Source: Cheilinus undulatus (Eukaryota > Chordata > Actinopteri > Labriformes > Labridae). From it: a stretch of DNA of 64,000 bases. Where the stretch lies: positions 24,758,769-24,822,768 of the forward strand of contig NC_054872.1 in assembly GCF_018320785.1 (NCBI RefSeq), given 5' to 3'. The notes beneath the pieces were generated by a model, which saw only the letters and a program-made list of their open reading frames with translations, did not search any database and was not told where the DNA came from. Each line of letters begins with the position of its first letter. The first letter of the stretch is position 1. The position numbers and the translations under genes are program-made. Positions 11,700 through 30,984 of the stretch are shown here, piece by piece.

Positions 11700-12065
11700 A
11701 AGTTATCATAATTAAACCCAATTTCCAAAAAATTGAGGCATTGTGAAAAAAGTAAATAAAACAGAAAGCAATGATGTACACATCTCATTAACCCATATTT
11801 TATTCACTATAGAACATAAATAACATATCAGCTGTTGAAACAGACATTTTACCATTTCATGAAAAATATTAGCTCATTTTTAGTTTGAGGGCAGCAACAA
11901 TCTGAAAAAGTAGGGACAGGGCCATGTTTACCACTGTGTCGCTCCCCCTCTTTTGACAACAGTCTGTAAACATCTCGCAAGTAAGACCAGTTGCTGGAGT
12001 TTTGTGGGAGGAATGTTGTTCCATTCTTCAAGACCATGGCATTTCTAGATTGTGTTCCCATATTA
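11700..12065 (-). repeat. Common fish DNA-transposon repeat
   Basis: The segment contains phrases such as ATTAGCTCATTTTTAGTTTG, CAACAATCTGAAAAAGTAGGGACAGG and GACCAGTTGCTGGAGTTTT that I recognise from a high-copy teleost repeat. This copy is incomplete and decayed; the family name is not assigned. Confidence 0.55.
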
Positions 12066-12659
12066 CTTCCTCTTTGAATGACTGAGCTTTAACTTGCTTG
12101 CACTTGCTATTCTTTGTGCTTCAACATACACCAGGGGTAGAAGTAATAGTAGTCTAACCACACTGTGAAATTACAAGCAAAAGTCTTTTGTTTTCAATAC
12201 ATCTGTAATATTATCAGTTTACAGTCAAACTTTTTAAAGTGCTAATAGTGCAATGCAGTGTTTACAAAGGGTTAAAGGGGGTTGACACAAGTCAGATCAT
12301 AACATTTCAACCATGGATATGGCAATTATTAATGCACAACTGTCTCCACTTTGTAAAGCAAGCTCACAAGCTCTGTTGATTTAGGTAAAGGAAAGAAAAT
12401 CCAGAAAAAAATCCTGTCTGACACTCCTGATGCCTTGTCATCTACCTCTTTCCTTGTTCCTCACTCAACTCAATGTGAGCAAAAGAGAGGTAAATAGGAA
12501 TGGGAAAAAAAACAATTATGCCAAGTCATGTTACATCGCTTATCTGCTGTCAGGACTCTACAACAGAAATCAAGCAAAGATCAAGAAAATTTGTGTGTAT
12601 TATATAGTTTCTGCCATTTCTTAGGATTAGCTTGACGGTCGTTTGCCATCTCTGTGAGC

Positions 12660-13205
12660 CATAGATACAATGCTGAAGTTTTAAGCATGTTTGGGCCAAA
12701 AACTGAGGATGCAATAAGGTGCAGATTTGGCAAGTAAGCTGCGTGAAGGCACTATCAGGCAGAAATGAGGACTGACACAAACCCAGTCATGCTCTGGACG
12801 TCCTTGCATGCTTCCAGAGGCATGAGAGAATAATTTGGTGGGGGAGAAAAGCAAATTCTACACATTAGAGCAGAGTTAGGTGCAGATGTGGCAGGTAAAC
12901 TTGGCCTTGGCTACTGTCCTAGTGGGTGATAGGGTAGCCATGAGCCCCTGGTCATGCTGTGGAGGCCAGAAAGCACAAAAACTGCCAAAGGTGTCCGGGC
13001 GTATCACAAGGAAAGAAGAGGCCTGGACTAAAGAAATGTTGTTGAGCTTGACCTTAGCTGCCAATGACACAGGTGTATGTTGACATGTGTTGAACTTGAC
13101 TCTGGCAGCCCCCCACTCCCCTATCCATCCCCAGGTTGTGACACATCTGGCCTGTGAGGAATCCTTAGTGCCCCACATGCCCAAAACCTCAGCACAGTAT
13201 TGTAT
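12660..13205 (+). repeat. Family X dispersed repeat
   Basis: It contains GTTTGGGCCAAAAACTGAGG, also seen at 47438, and a later segment AGGTAAACTTGGCCTTGGCTA that parallels a second part of the 47.4-47.85 kb copy. The unit seems partly duplicated internally, because GGTGCAGAT-TGGCA(A/G)GTAA occurs twice (about 12718 and 12880). Open frames in it are fortuitous. Confidence 0.6.
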
Positions 13206-14211
13206 CTATGACTTTCACATGTGCATGCAAAACGTTCATATGTACACAAAAAAGATCTTCTACCTACCCTAGGCTGTTATCATGAACTGTAAAATCTTTA
13301 CTATCAACATCAGAAATGTTCTCATGATCAGGCATAAGTTTCTGATGTGCACTTGTTTTTTTGAAAACCCATGTCCCCCAAGGGCCTCCATATTTATAAA
13401 AACCTCTTAAGTCTTCAGTTTCACAAGTAGATGTTTCAGCTAATGATTGCCAAGATGATTTTGCTATTATAATTTGTGAATATTATATAATGTCTAATGA
13501 TTTGTCATTGCTTTGCTTTTTCCCTAACCCTGCCTGTTGAGTTATGAATGGAATTATGTGTCTTGATGCTCTGCATAGAGAAGAAACTAAAGATCATGTA
13601 AGTATTTTCAGTCAAAACTTTATTTCACGTTAGAAGTCCTCGGGTGTGAATGGTATATCAGCATAAATGCATGTCTGTATTTTCGTTTATTATCCACCAG
13701 TTTACACCTGTTCTGAAAATAACTGAGTGTGAGATGCCTGGTGATGATGTTTTTAGTAACCCAACAGCTCCATCTACTGGATACAAATTAAGAAGACTAC
13801 CATTTTGAAGACAGTTGAAATTTAAGTCCTAAAGTCCAAAGACAACCATATAAAAGTCAGAGGCTATTTTCCACTTTAAAAGACTTCTCAATTGACCCAG
13901 GAGTAAAAATCTATATCAACTGTAGGGAAGCCAAATTTAAATAAAAAAATAAATCAATTAAAAATTAAAAAATAAAACAGGCCGCACTGTCATGAAAGCA
14001 CTTTGTGAGACACAAAAGTGTGAAACTGGACTCTCTCTCCTCTGGAGGATAAACTGGAGCTTTTTATGGAAAATATAAAATATTTACATACAATGTCAAA
14101 TGAGAAAATAGCTTTGACCTTGTTTGTTTTGTATTTTTGCACACAGTAAAAGAACTTCAACAGCTCTCTTGGACATGCTAATAATTAAAACCCATTAAGA
14201 ACTGATGTCTG

Positions 14212-14217
14212 TTTATT
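14212..14217 (-). terminator. Likely polyadenylation signal of the zinc-finger gene
   Basis: TTTATT on the plus strand reads AATAAA on the minus strand, about 145 bases after the zinc-finger stop codon. Confidence 0.45.
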
Positions 14218-14359
14218 TGGTTTTGTTGATGGTAATCCAAAACTTTAACAAACACAGGACAAATGTGATGACTCCTTTTTGACTTTACTTGATTTATAGT
14301 GCAGTGAGCAAAGTCAGAAAGGAGAATTTTAAACTTTGAATAAAGCAGAGATATGTTTG

Positions 14360-15730
14360 TCATTTTAAGCACTTTTTCAAAGATTTTGTTTTCATCCTGT
14401 TTTTAAGTTGGTGCCATATGAAAGCAGAAGGTCTAAAAAACAGTTGTCCACAGTCACATTTAAAAGGCATTCTGCATTTTCCTTTTACTTTACATTTCCA
14501 TGTACGTCCAGAGCCTGACTTCTTCCTGGACTTGCCTTTTATGTGTCTGGCTAAAACTGTTGCTCCAATGAAAGTCTCTCCACAGCTCACACAGATATAG
14601 CTCATACTTTCTGCGTGCTGAACACAATGCCTCAGGAGGTGTAGACGGTGCTTGAAGCTTCTGCCACACTGGCATCGATGTAAGCGGCGGCCTTGGTGCA
14701 AGTAGCGGTGGGTGATGATGAGGGAAGGCTGTCGGAAGATGGCGCCACACTGCCTGCAAGTAAGAGGGGCTTTGGAGCGCCAGCCTGTGTTCATGCGTTT
14801 CAACAAAGCCATGTCCTTGCTGTCGTTTTCAAACATGGCTAAAATAGTGGGCGACTGTGGGGAGACTGGACCAGAGGCTGCAGGAGATGGAGCTGTGTCC
14901 GGTTGGAGTGCTGTGAGAGGAAGACTTTGACCAGTGTCACTTACAGCATGAGGTGGACCAGGGTGAAAGGAGGGGGTTGATCGGCTTGAAGCTGAAGCTT
15001 GGCCATCATAAAGCTTTCCATTTACAACCTGGTTGAAAGCATTCAGAGTGGCTGTCTGAGCTACTGGCATAACCTTCTTATCTGTCACAGGTGATGGCTT
15101 GAGAAGAACACACACTTTGGTACGCACCACTGACATGTGAACCCTGTTGACGTGGTTTTGTAAAGTTCTCTCAGAAGTGAAAAAAGATTTGCATATGTTA
15201 CACACTTGTGGCATTGTCTCAGCACAAAACAGGACCAAAGGGGGTTTGCTTCTTTTGGGGCATCGGTGCTGACTGTACATGCTCTCATGGGAGAAAACTT
15301 GTCCACAGATGTTGCAGGAATACAAAGACATGTAATGTTCATTTAGCGACTTCTCAGTCATAAAAAACTCCTTACAAAGGAAACATTGATATTCCAGTCT
15401 CACACCACTGCAGTGCAGTAAATGCAGTTTAAGTGACCGAAAGGGGCCTCTGCCACAAGTTTCACAGATGGAGTTTTTATTTTTATTAAGGATAGCAGGG
15501 GTTGGTTTAGGTTGCAGATCATGAGAAGAGTCACTGGAGTCATCAGTTGAACTTGAGCCACTGTCAGATTCTGGATCATCTCTACAGTTTCCAACAGGTT
15601 TAGACCATTTCCTCCCTTTATCCTCTAGCTCTGAGCTACTTGAATCCATATCATCATCTTCACCCACTATATACTCCACACTGTTTCCAGATACCTCAGG
15701 CTTCATCCTGACTCTTTTTCGATGCCTCAT
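14360..15730 (-). CDS. C2H2 zinc-finger protein, unassigned
   Basis: One uninterrupted minus-strand exon of 456 codons. The N-terminal part is acidic and serine-rich (residues about 25-75) and has no KRAB, SCAN or BTB domain. Zinc-finger-like units follow in two groups: a first set at about 89-107 (degenerate), 116-133, 139-157 and 177-198, and a second set at about 325-345, 353-372, 379-397 and 425-440. The best are VCNICKSFFTSERTLQNHV and TCRQCGAIFRQPSLIITHR; several others have CxC spacing or lack a final histidine. A proline/serine-rich linker of about 120 residues separates the groups. The frame is open to a GTG at 15745, but the first ATG is at 15730-15728, right after a TTTGTCAG acceptor-like site, so the coding part probably starts there or is joined to an unseen exon. 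It probably binds DNA or RNA in the nucleus. I cannot name an orthologue. Confidence 0.75.
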   Translation of the reverse strand: MRHRKRVRMKPEVSGNSVEYIVGEDDDMDSSSSELEDKGRKWSKPVGNCRDDPESDSGSSSTDDSSDSSHDLQPKPTPAILNKNKNSICETCGRGPFRSLKLHLLHCSGVRLEYQCFLCKEFFMTEKSLNEHYMSLYSCNICGQVFSHESMYSQHRCPKRSKPPLVLFCAETMPQVCNICKSFFTSERTLQNHVNRVHMSVVRTKVCVLLKPSPVTDKKVMPVAQTATLNAFNQVVNGKLYDGQASASSRSTPSFHPGPPHAVSDTGQSLPLTALQPDTAPSPAASGPVSPQSPTILAMFENDSKDMALLKRMNTGWRSKAPLTCRQCGAIFRQPSLIITHRYLHQGRRLHRCQCGRSFKHRLHLLRHCVQHAESMSYICVSCGETFIGATVLARHIKGKSRKKSGSGRTWKCKVKGKCRMPFKCDCGQLFFRPSAFIWHQLKNRMKTKSLKKCLK

Positions 15731-16905
15731 CTCTGACAAAGACACATGCAGTATTGATTCTGTGCTTCAAAGTGTTGGCACTTGATTGTAAAAGTTGCCA
15801 CTATTCTAATTTTTGAGCACAGAAATCAAAGAGGGAGCTTCTTGAAATTGCTCTGAGCCCTTGCCCTTGCAATGGGCCCCTGCATGATTATTCAGGTCCT
15901 ACATGTCACTGACAGACTGCTGGCAAGTGTGCATTGTCCAGGAGTGAAAAGAGGGATGTGAGGTTTTGGGAAGTAGTCTTGCAGATGTGGAAGGAGGCTT
16001 TTATGCTGTAGCTTTTGTGAGTGTGAAATCCAGCATGCTATTGAGCTGATTTTTATTTTGCCACATTCCCAACATTTACCCTCTGGGTGTGCATTATTAT
16101 TCTGCTTTTCTCCTCATCACTGCTCAAGTCTTCAGGCATAGGAAGCTGGTCAAGCTAAGCTCTGGGTGGTCTGCAATAAAGCAAAAGACAGAAACATTTA
16201 AGATGTATTTGAAAATCATATATTTGACAGAACATTAGACCCAAAGAGGATCCCCCTTTTTAAGACTTAAGGTACAGATATTCCCATACTACTTTTTAAC
16301 CATAAGAAGGGCATCCTAAATGGCGTTTTTCATGTTCTGACCAGTGGGAGGGCATCCTCATTTGTCTCGTTTTGCCCACTTTACTGCATTTTGTCCCAAT
16401 GAACCACTTTTTGAGGGCTCCCAAGAGGGTGTTGTATTAAATTTTGTCCAGTAGATGGGTACCCTAAAGTTGCTTTATTATGTTTCTAGTTTCATCTACC
16501 AATGGGGCATCAGAGTGGGTACTTAATCAGAATTCTTTGGAACATGACGACTCTTTGGAAATGACTGCACCTCCTGGCTGGCTGGCGTACTTCTGCACTA
16601 CACAGGGCTTTATTGTAAGGATTGTGAAGTAGCTTTATTTGTTACATAGATATAAATCAGGATTTCGATAGACATGATGCATTCATCACCTGTTAGGAGA
16701 AAGCCTACATATTGCAGAGTACCACAAATTGAGAACATACTGTACAAAGGAAAGCAGACCACATGTAATATCCAACAGTTGTTTAAATAACATTTGTCAG
16801 TTTAAATAAATTGTAACTTGTTTTAATTACTTGTGAAAGAAAATGTGACCGTTAGCAAGAAGATCGAAAGTTATTCAAATGTCTGAAATCACTGCCCGAA
16901 GTTCC
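15731..16905. other. Non-coding stretch upstream of the zinc-finger exon
   Basis: This probably holds 5' untranslated or intronic sequence of the zinc-finger gene, plus the 3' end of the candidate small gene, with AATAAA (minus) at 16639-16634. A weak internal repetition of GGGCATCCT-type words occurs between 16300 and 16520. No other exon is supportable. Confidence 0.4.
16634..16639 (-). terminator. Possible polyadenylation signal for the candidate small gene
   Basis: TTTATT on the plus strand (AATAAA on minus), about 270 bases beyond the candidate stop at 16908-16906. Confidence 0.3.
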
Positions 16906-19603
16906 TCACAGGAGCTTTAACATGAATTCATTAAGTGCTGCCCTTAACCAGTCAACACTATTTTCCAGCTTTTCAGTCATCTGAAGCCGGCTGATGTTCA
17001 GGGGATTCTCACTGGTACCTTTCACTTTTGCAAACCTAAATTTAAAAAGACAGAAGTTTCTTGGTGATTTTGCTGTTATGTTAAAGGTACATATTATGCA
17101 AAATACTCTTTTTCAGGCTTTTCTAACAAAAATATGTGCCCCTGGCCTATCCACAATCCCCCCCAAGAATCAGAAAAATCCATTCCCTACCCCCTCTGTT
17201 CTCAGATTTTCCCCTCATGATGTCATGTGGGGAGTGAGCACCGCCCCTAGGTTTGGTTGGCCCTCCCCACGTGGAAGAAAGTTCTAAACTTAGCACAAAA
17301 AGTAAAGAAATGTGTATTCGGTAGAGCATTTCTTTGTTATAACTTATAACAATTCTTCTTGGCAATAAATCTTATACTATTTGAAAGACTCTTTTTTCCC
17401 CCTTTAAAATTGTGCCTAACTTTTAAGGAACATGCATTTGTGGGATGAAAAGAAGAGCTGCAAATGTGGGTTGTGCCCATAAAAATGTACGAAATCTTCT
17501 CTGCCAATTTTAAACATATCTTGCTGTTGCTATTAATTCTTGTTCAACCTCACTTCTTGCTTTCCAGTGTGACAAAGCCCCTATCTGGGGGAAAACAAGC
17601 CCTTGTCTTAAACAATAAAAGCCATAATTTAAGGCATGTTTTGTTCTTCTCTAATGATGAAAGAGAGTCAATGAATAGTTCTGTGTCTTTGGCTGAGAGC
17701 AGAGACGACTACAGCAGGCAAATTTAGACCAGTGATGTGTTCTTAATGACTTTCAGCTAGGATTTGCTCTGTAACAGCAATAGATGTATGCTGTTTGCCT
17801 GTTAACAGCTTTTTTTCCACACATAAACTAACTTATTAACCACATTTAAGTGTTAAGATCCAACACACATAAGGTTTGTGATGACAGTTTCTGACATCTC
17901 CACTCACAAGATGGGCCTGGTTGTCCAGTTGACTGAGGGAGCCTGAACCCACACTCATGTACATGTATAATTTTGTGTATTTCATATTGTTACGATGCAA
18001 GTATTTTTTCATAAATGGCCTACAATATATGTTTATCTCACTGGCCATTGGATTTTGGCTCTCAATAACCATTTGACTGTACAGTTTTCATATTTTAAGC
18101 TTTTATATCCATTATGAACCAATCTTCTCCATTGACTGGTGTTCACTTTTATGGAATACATTCCCCCAGAAAAGGGAGGGGCTGGCATTGTTTGTTCGAT
18201 TGCTCTTATCCATCATCGCGCTGACAATCAGGTGCCAGTCAGCACCTGTGAGAGCGGGCCCTGCTACAGTGGTCAGTAAGTGTCTGCTCCAAGAATCAGC
18301 AAGCAAAGTTTGAATGATAGGGCCTGTGCAATAGGGCAATAGCTGGTGTTTCACAAAACCAAGTTGTGGCATTTTTTGGAGTGAGCTCTAGCACCATCTC
18401 CAAACTGAAGGTCAAGTTTCATGTAATGAGGGATGTCAGAGAAGGGCCACGAAGGGCATCCCAAGAAAATGACGCTCTGAGAAGACCGTTTCCTCACCCT
18501 GTCAGCACTTAGGAACTGTAGGCTGTCTTCTACAGATTTGCAGTCAAGGTATGCAGGACAATAAGGCTAACGGGTCTCTGCTCAGACAATCAGGAACAGA
18601 CTAAACACAGTCAATCTCCACAGGGCTGTCAGGGGCCCTGCCATGACTGCATTTAACCAGTGGCAATCCCATATCTCCACAGTCTGGGATGGAACTCCTT
18701 TCTCCAAGATGACATTGCTTGCCCCTACAGAGCGAAGTTTATCAGAGACTACCTCCAGAATTTGGGAGTGGAGAGGATGGAATGGCCCGCCAGCAGTCCT
18801 GAACATAGCCCCATTGAACACTTGTGGGATCAGCTTGGGCTTGCTGTTCATGCCAGAGTGACCAACATAACCGCATTGGCTGACTTGCGACAAATGCTGG
18901 TTGAAGAATGGGATGCCATCCCACAGCAGTGTGTGACCAGGCTGGTGACCAGCAGGAGGAGGAGGTGCCAGGCTGTTATGGCTGTGCATGACTCTTCAAC
19001 ACGCTACTGAAGCACCTGTTTGTTAAATGAATAACTTTTTAAATTGCCATCATGTGTTGTTTCTTTAGATTTCAATCACCAAATCCACCAAACAAAACCA
19101 GACAAGAGTCAATGGCAGAATACGTCGTTTGGCATTGGCTGAGAAGATATGGCTAATTTTTCATGAGCAAAACCCAAATACCCAGCTCTGCAGCTCATCC
19201 CACACATGCATGATCCTTACAAATATGACACCGTTTGAAAGGGAAATAACAAGACTTTTCAACGCTATAAGATTTAATGTCAAAGAAATCTACCAAACAC
19301 CAAACACTCCTTACTTTCTGTGCTAGGTTTACGCCGAAATATGTGGTAGATTCAGAATATGCATACATATAAAGTACTTTGGTCTGTCTTAAACATTTTA
19401 TGATGATGGCTTATTTTTTAAACAAGCACACATCACTAAAGTAACCGTTTTAGTGATGAACATTGCTTTTAAGTCTTGTAATGACAGCAATACATAACAT
19501 TTTACCTACATTACCAACATTCACCTACCTTTTCCACAAGAATTGCCGCACGTAGGCCAAAATTATTTGCTGCCTCCAAATTACAAGACGGTTGTTGTCC
19601 CAT
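16906..19603 (-). CDS. Candidate small gene of unknown function, divergent from smg9
   Basis: Two exon-like segments on the minus strand look coding. The first, 19603-19529, starts with ATG and encodes 25 residues beginning MGQQPSCNLEAANNFGLR, then a perfect AAG|GTAGGT donor. The second, 17035-16906, follows a TTTTTAAATTTAG acceptor. It encodes NPLNISRLQMTEKLENS, then a WLRAALNEF helix-like stretch, and stops at 16908-16906. Exon 1 ends in phase 0 but the second needs two bases from before it, so another exon of length 3n+2 must lie between. A 35-base segment, 17946-17912, has AG and GTGAGT borders and the required length, but it sits inside a decayed transposon, so it is doubtful. I do not recognise the protein. 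The start lies about 0.9 kb from the smg9 ATG in opposite orientation, which suggests a shared promoter region. Confidence 0.35.
17085..17283 (+). repeat. Left half of a fish MITE
   Basis: TTAAAGGTACATATTATGCA, GGCTTTTCTAACA, ATGTGCCCCTGGCCT and TTTTCCCCTCATGATGTCAT are words of a very common teleost MITE. The copy is cut at about 17285 by the Tc element that follows, and its right half is not obvious beyond 19331. Confidence 0.6.
17287..19329 (+). mobile_element. Decayed Tc1/mariner-type element, longer relative of 5171-6305
   Basis: Inverted ends AACTTAGCACAAAAAGTAA and TTACTTTCTGTGCTAGGTT are flanked by TA at 17285-17286 and 19330-19331. The inverted repeats run for roughly 250 bases on each side and share TGCATTTGTGGGATGA and AATCTTATAC words with the first copy. 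A transposase relic lies at 18340-19007. About 600 extra bases at roughly 17570-18150 are not explained by the first copy and may be a separate insertion. Confidence 0.75.
18340..19007 (+). pseudogene. Tc-type transposase remnant
   Basis: Frames with several breaks encode pieces of a Tc1/Tc3 transposase: a helix-turn-helix region near 18380, then HSLGWNSFLQDDIACPYRA, then WPASSPEHSPIEHLWDQL ending at a stop by 19010. The last piece is the usual final DDE-domain signature, with the catalytic Glu/Asp in SPIEHLWD. Multiple frame changes show it is dead. Confidence 0.75.
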
Positions 19604-19929
19604 GTCGGCTACAATGCATCATTTAAAAACAAATAGCTAGCTAACTTGTACATGACGTTAATAAACTGAGTGTTTGGTCTCATGACGGCCACTTTCCGGG
19701 GTCTGTCTGAAACACACCCACTTCTCAGATAGCGAGAATATATAAACGATACAGAAAATTTCCAAAAAAAACCCATAAATATCCTTAAGGTTTCACATTT
19801 TAAGATGTTATCATGTTAGTGATGGCGTCAACCCTGTATCAGTTTTCAACGGAAATGATTTGCCTACATCTCCCGGAATGCAAGGTGGTCCCTCGCTCAA
19901 AACGTTCGTTGACTAAGGAAATTTCCTTT

Positions 19930-20496
19930 TAAAATACTATGGTGTAATGCACTGCAACGACAGGCACTTAGAAAATGAGCCCCTGTTAAAACGTTGTGCC
20001 CTTTGGGAAATTGGTGATTTTTGTGAGAGAGTAATTCGTTTTCCAATTTCTCTACATGTCACTGCGGAACTATTAGCCGCAATGATGTTTCCTTGCGGCA
20101 TCATTTACCAGACGAACGAGATTCGTTAGATTTGGAATGCACTGAATCTTAGACGGGCGGCGGTTTTTCTAGTACGTTGATATTCCACGACACTTCAAAC
20201 GATGTAATTTACCGGGTAACGCTGCGTAGTTTGACAAGCCTCTTAGCGGAAAGCGTTAGCCAACATAAACCACTGACTTGTTCTTTGGGCTGAATTTGAA
20301 GCTGTCTAAACTAAATAACGTCTACCTCGACAGGAATTTAGTTTACAAACTTTCTAGCTTAAAGGTTGTTTTCTTGTATCATGGATACTCCTGTGACACT
20401 GACCGTTTTTTAGCCAGCTTATAAAGAACTGGCTGTCAGTCGTTAGCTAGTTCTCTGTTGACACCAGTCCTATCGTAGTGAGTCTGCGGTAGAAAC
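19930..20496. promoter_or_regulatory. Probable divergent promoter region of smg9
   Basis: This stretch before the smg9 ATG is richer in CG dinucleotides than the surrounding intergenic DNA, and the CG-rich stretch continues into the first coding exon. No TATA box is evident, as expected for a housekeeping gene. The candidate small gene starts on the other strand at 19603. Transcription start sites cannot be placed. Confidence 0.4.
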
Positions 20497-29358
<8,862 letters not shown>

Positions 29359-29791
29359 CACCTCGGCTGAACTGTTGATACGTGAAACAGCTCTGAAAGC
29401 TCTGATGTCCCATACTCCGGTCTCAAAAAGAGGACGTGACCCTCAAAGCGGAGAGCACCATGTGCATCCTGCACGAGGGACAGGAAGCCTGGTCAGTCAG
29501 TGAAGAGTCAGGTGTAAAAGCGAGGCGACATCGTCTTTTGCAGACTCTGGCGGGATTGAAAACAGAGGAACTGATGATGTCATAAAGTTGACTATCAGTT
29601 AAACTAAGCTGCAACCTTCAGCTACACGGTGGTGAGAAACAGTGAGTTGTCTGCATTTTAAGGCAAATGTAAGGTGTACATGATGTTGTAAATTCAGTTT
29701 TGATGCACACCAAGATGAAAATGTAACCCTCTTAAGTTCCTTTTTGTTTCTTTCTTTTAACAATCAATTAAAAAGTTGTGAGTTAATCAAA

Positions 29792-29797
29792 AATAAA
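29792..29797 (+). terminator. smg9: Polyadenylation signal of smg9
   Basis: AATAAA about 430 bases after the stop, in an A/T-rich context followed by T/G-rich sequence, as expected for a vertebrate 3' end. Confidence 0.6.
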
Positions 29798-30052
29798 GTT
29801 AAGTAAAAATTATTGTTGTGTGGTTCTACATATTCAGGGAGCTTTTCATCACAAAAGTTCTTTTAACATGTCCAAGACTAATTTTAAATCATACTGTTTT
29901 GGATAATTATGCCCCACAGAGGAAGTCATTGGCCTTGTGCCACCCAAATTAATGCATCGGGAGCTGTGATTTTAAAAGGTAACAACACATTAGCTCAAGT
30001 CTATTAGGTTTTTTGGGCCCTGATTTTTCAAAATCAGTCACAAAAAGATGTA

Positions 30053-30984
30053 CAGTGCTTAACAAATTTATTAGACCACCTGTCATATTTGTCTCAGAGA
30101 CCATCCAGCATCATGAAGTGCTTTAAAGGTGCAGTGTGTAATATTTAACCTAGTAGCATTTAGCTGAACAAACTTGGTAAAATAAAACAAAACATTTCTA
30201 AGATGATCTATCTAAATAAGTGTTTAGTCATCTAAATTCAAAAATAGCTATTTTGAAAAAACAACTCAGAATAAACCTTTAATTCAAACATAGGGAGGGT
30301 CCCCTCCATGGATGCCGCCATCTTGGATTTTTACATGTTTCCATGGTAACATGGAGGTTAAAAAGGATAAACAAAGTAATTGTATTGTACTGTATAGTAT
30401 TCACATTACAGATACACATTAAATTCAACTGGTTGCCACAGTTTCCAGCAGAGAAATGCAATCTAGAACCCACTTCTAGATGTTGATATTCAGTTTTACA
30501 CACTGCACCTTTAATGCGGACTCTTTCATTTTCAGTGAACTCTCCACGTTTTACCATTTTGAACAGGAATGAGGAATGTCAAACTGAATTCACCGTTTTA
30601 TACCCAAATTTGAGCCGGCTCACTGGGCTTCTCTGAGAAGTCAGAAATAAATCAAGCATAACATTCAACCACTAAAACTCATTTTTCTGTTCAGGAATGC
30701 AAGTAAATAACTATAATTTGACATATTAATCAAGAAATATGAATGTGCTTTACTATTTTTTCAGTTTTTTTTAAATAAATCAGTACATTTGAAAATTCAT
30801 GGATAATAATAATTATATTTTAGCATTAAAAATATTATTTGGGTTAAAGAGCTTCTACATATAGGTGTATTAACCATTGCAGAAACATAAAAAATGATTT
30901 TTGTAATTACTAGTGTTGCCAATTATGGCAGCTGTGGCATAAACCTCACTTTGGGTGGTGGTCTAATAAATTTGTTAAGCACTG
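30053..30984 (+). mobile_element. Tc1-derived MITE, copy 1, carrying a TTAA insertion
   Basis: The ends are CAGTGCTTAACAAATTTATT and the complement TTAAGCACTG, flanked by TA. A minus-strand relic starts MVKRGEFTENERVRIK, typical of the N-terminus of a Tc1-type transposase. The body is about 515 bases once the 384-base insertion at 30127-30510 is removed, matching the copy at 43974-44488. Confidence 0.88.
30127..30510. mobile_element. 384-base MITE with TTAA target duplication
   Basis: Inverted ends AGGTGCAGTGTGTAA and TTACACACTGCACCT (last bases slightly diverged) are flanked by TTAA at 30123-30126 and 30511-30514. The uninterrupted target, GTGCTTTAATGTGGACTC, is in the sibling repeat at about 44039-44056. 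TTAA duplication is the piggyBac or Kolobok habit; the termini do not settle which. Confidence 0.85.

Larger units (their letters stand above)
9661..14211. other. Intergenic region between convergent genes
   Basis: kcnn4 ends on the left and the zinc-finger gene ends on the right, so this is the space between two 3' ends. It contains a GCTA-rich block (10320-10998), a DNA-transposon repeat (11700-12065) and a family X copy (12660-13205). The remainder is AT-rich with no exon that I can support. Confidence 0.6.

Noticed and set aside
12876-13184. 102-codon minus-strand open frame
   Set aside because: It lies wholly in a dispersed repeat with several copies in the window.
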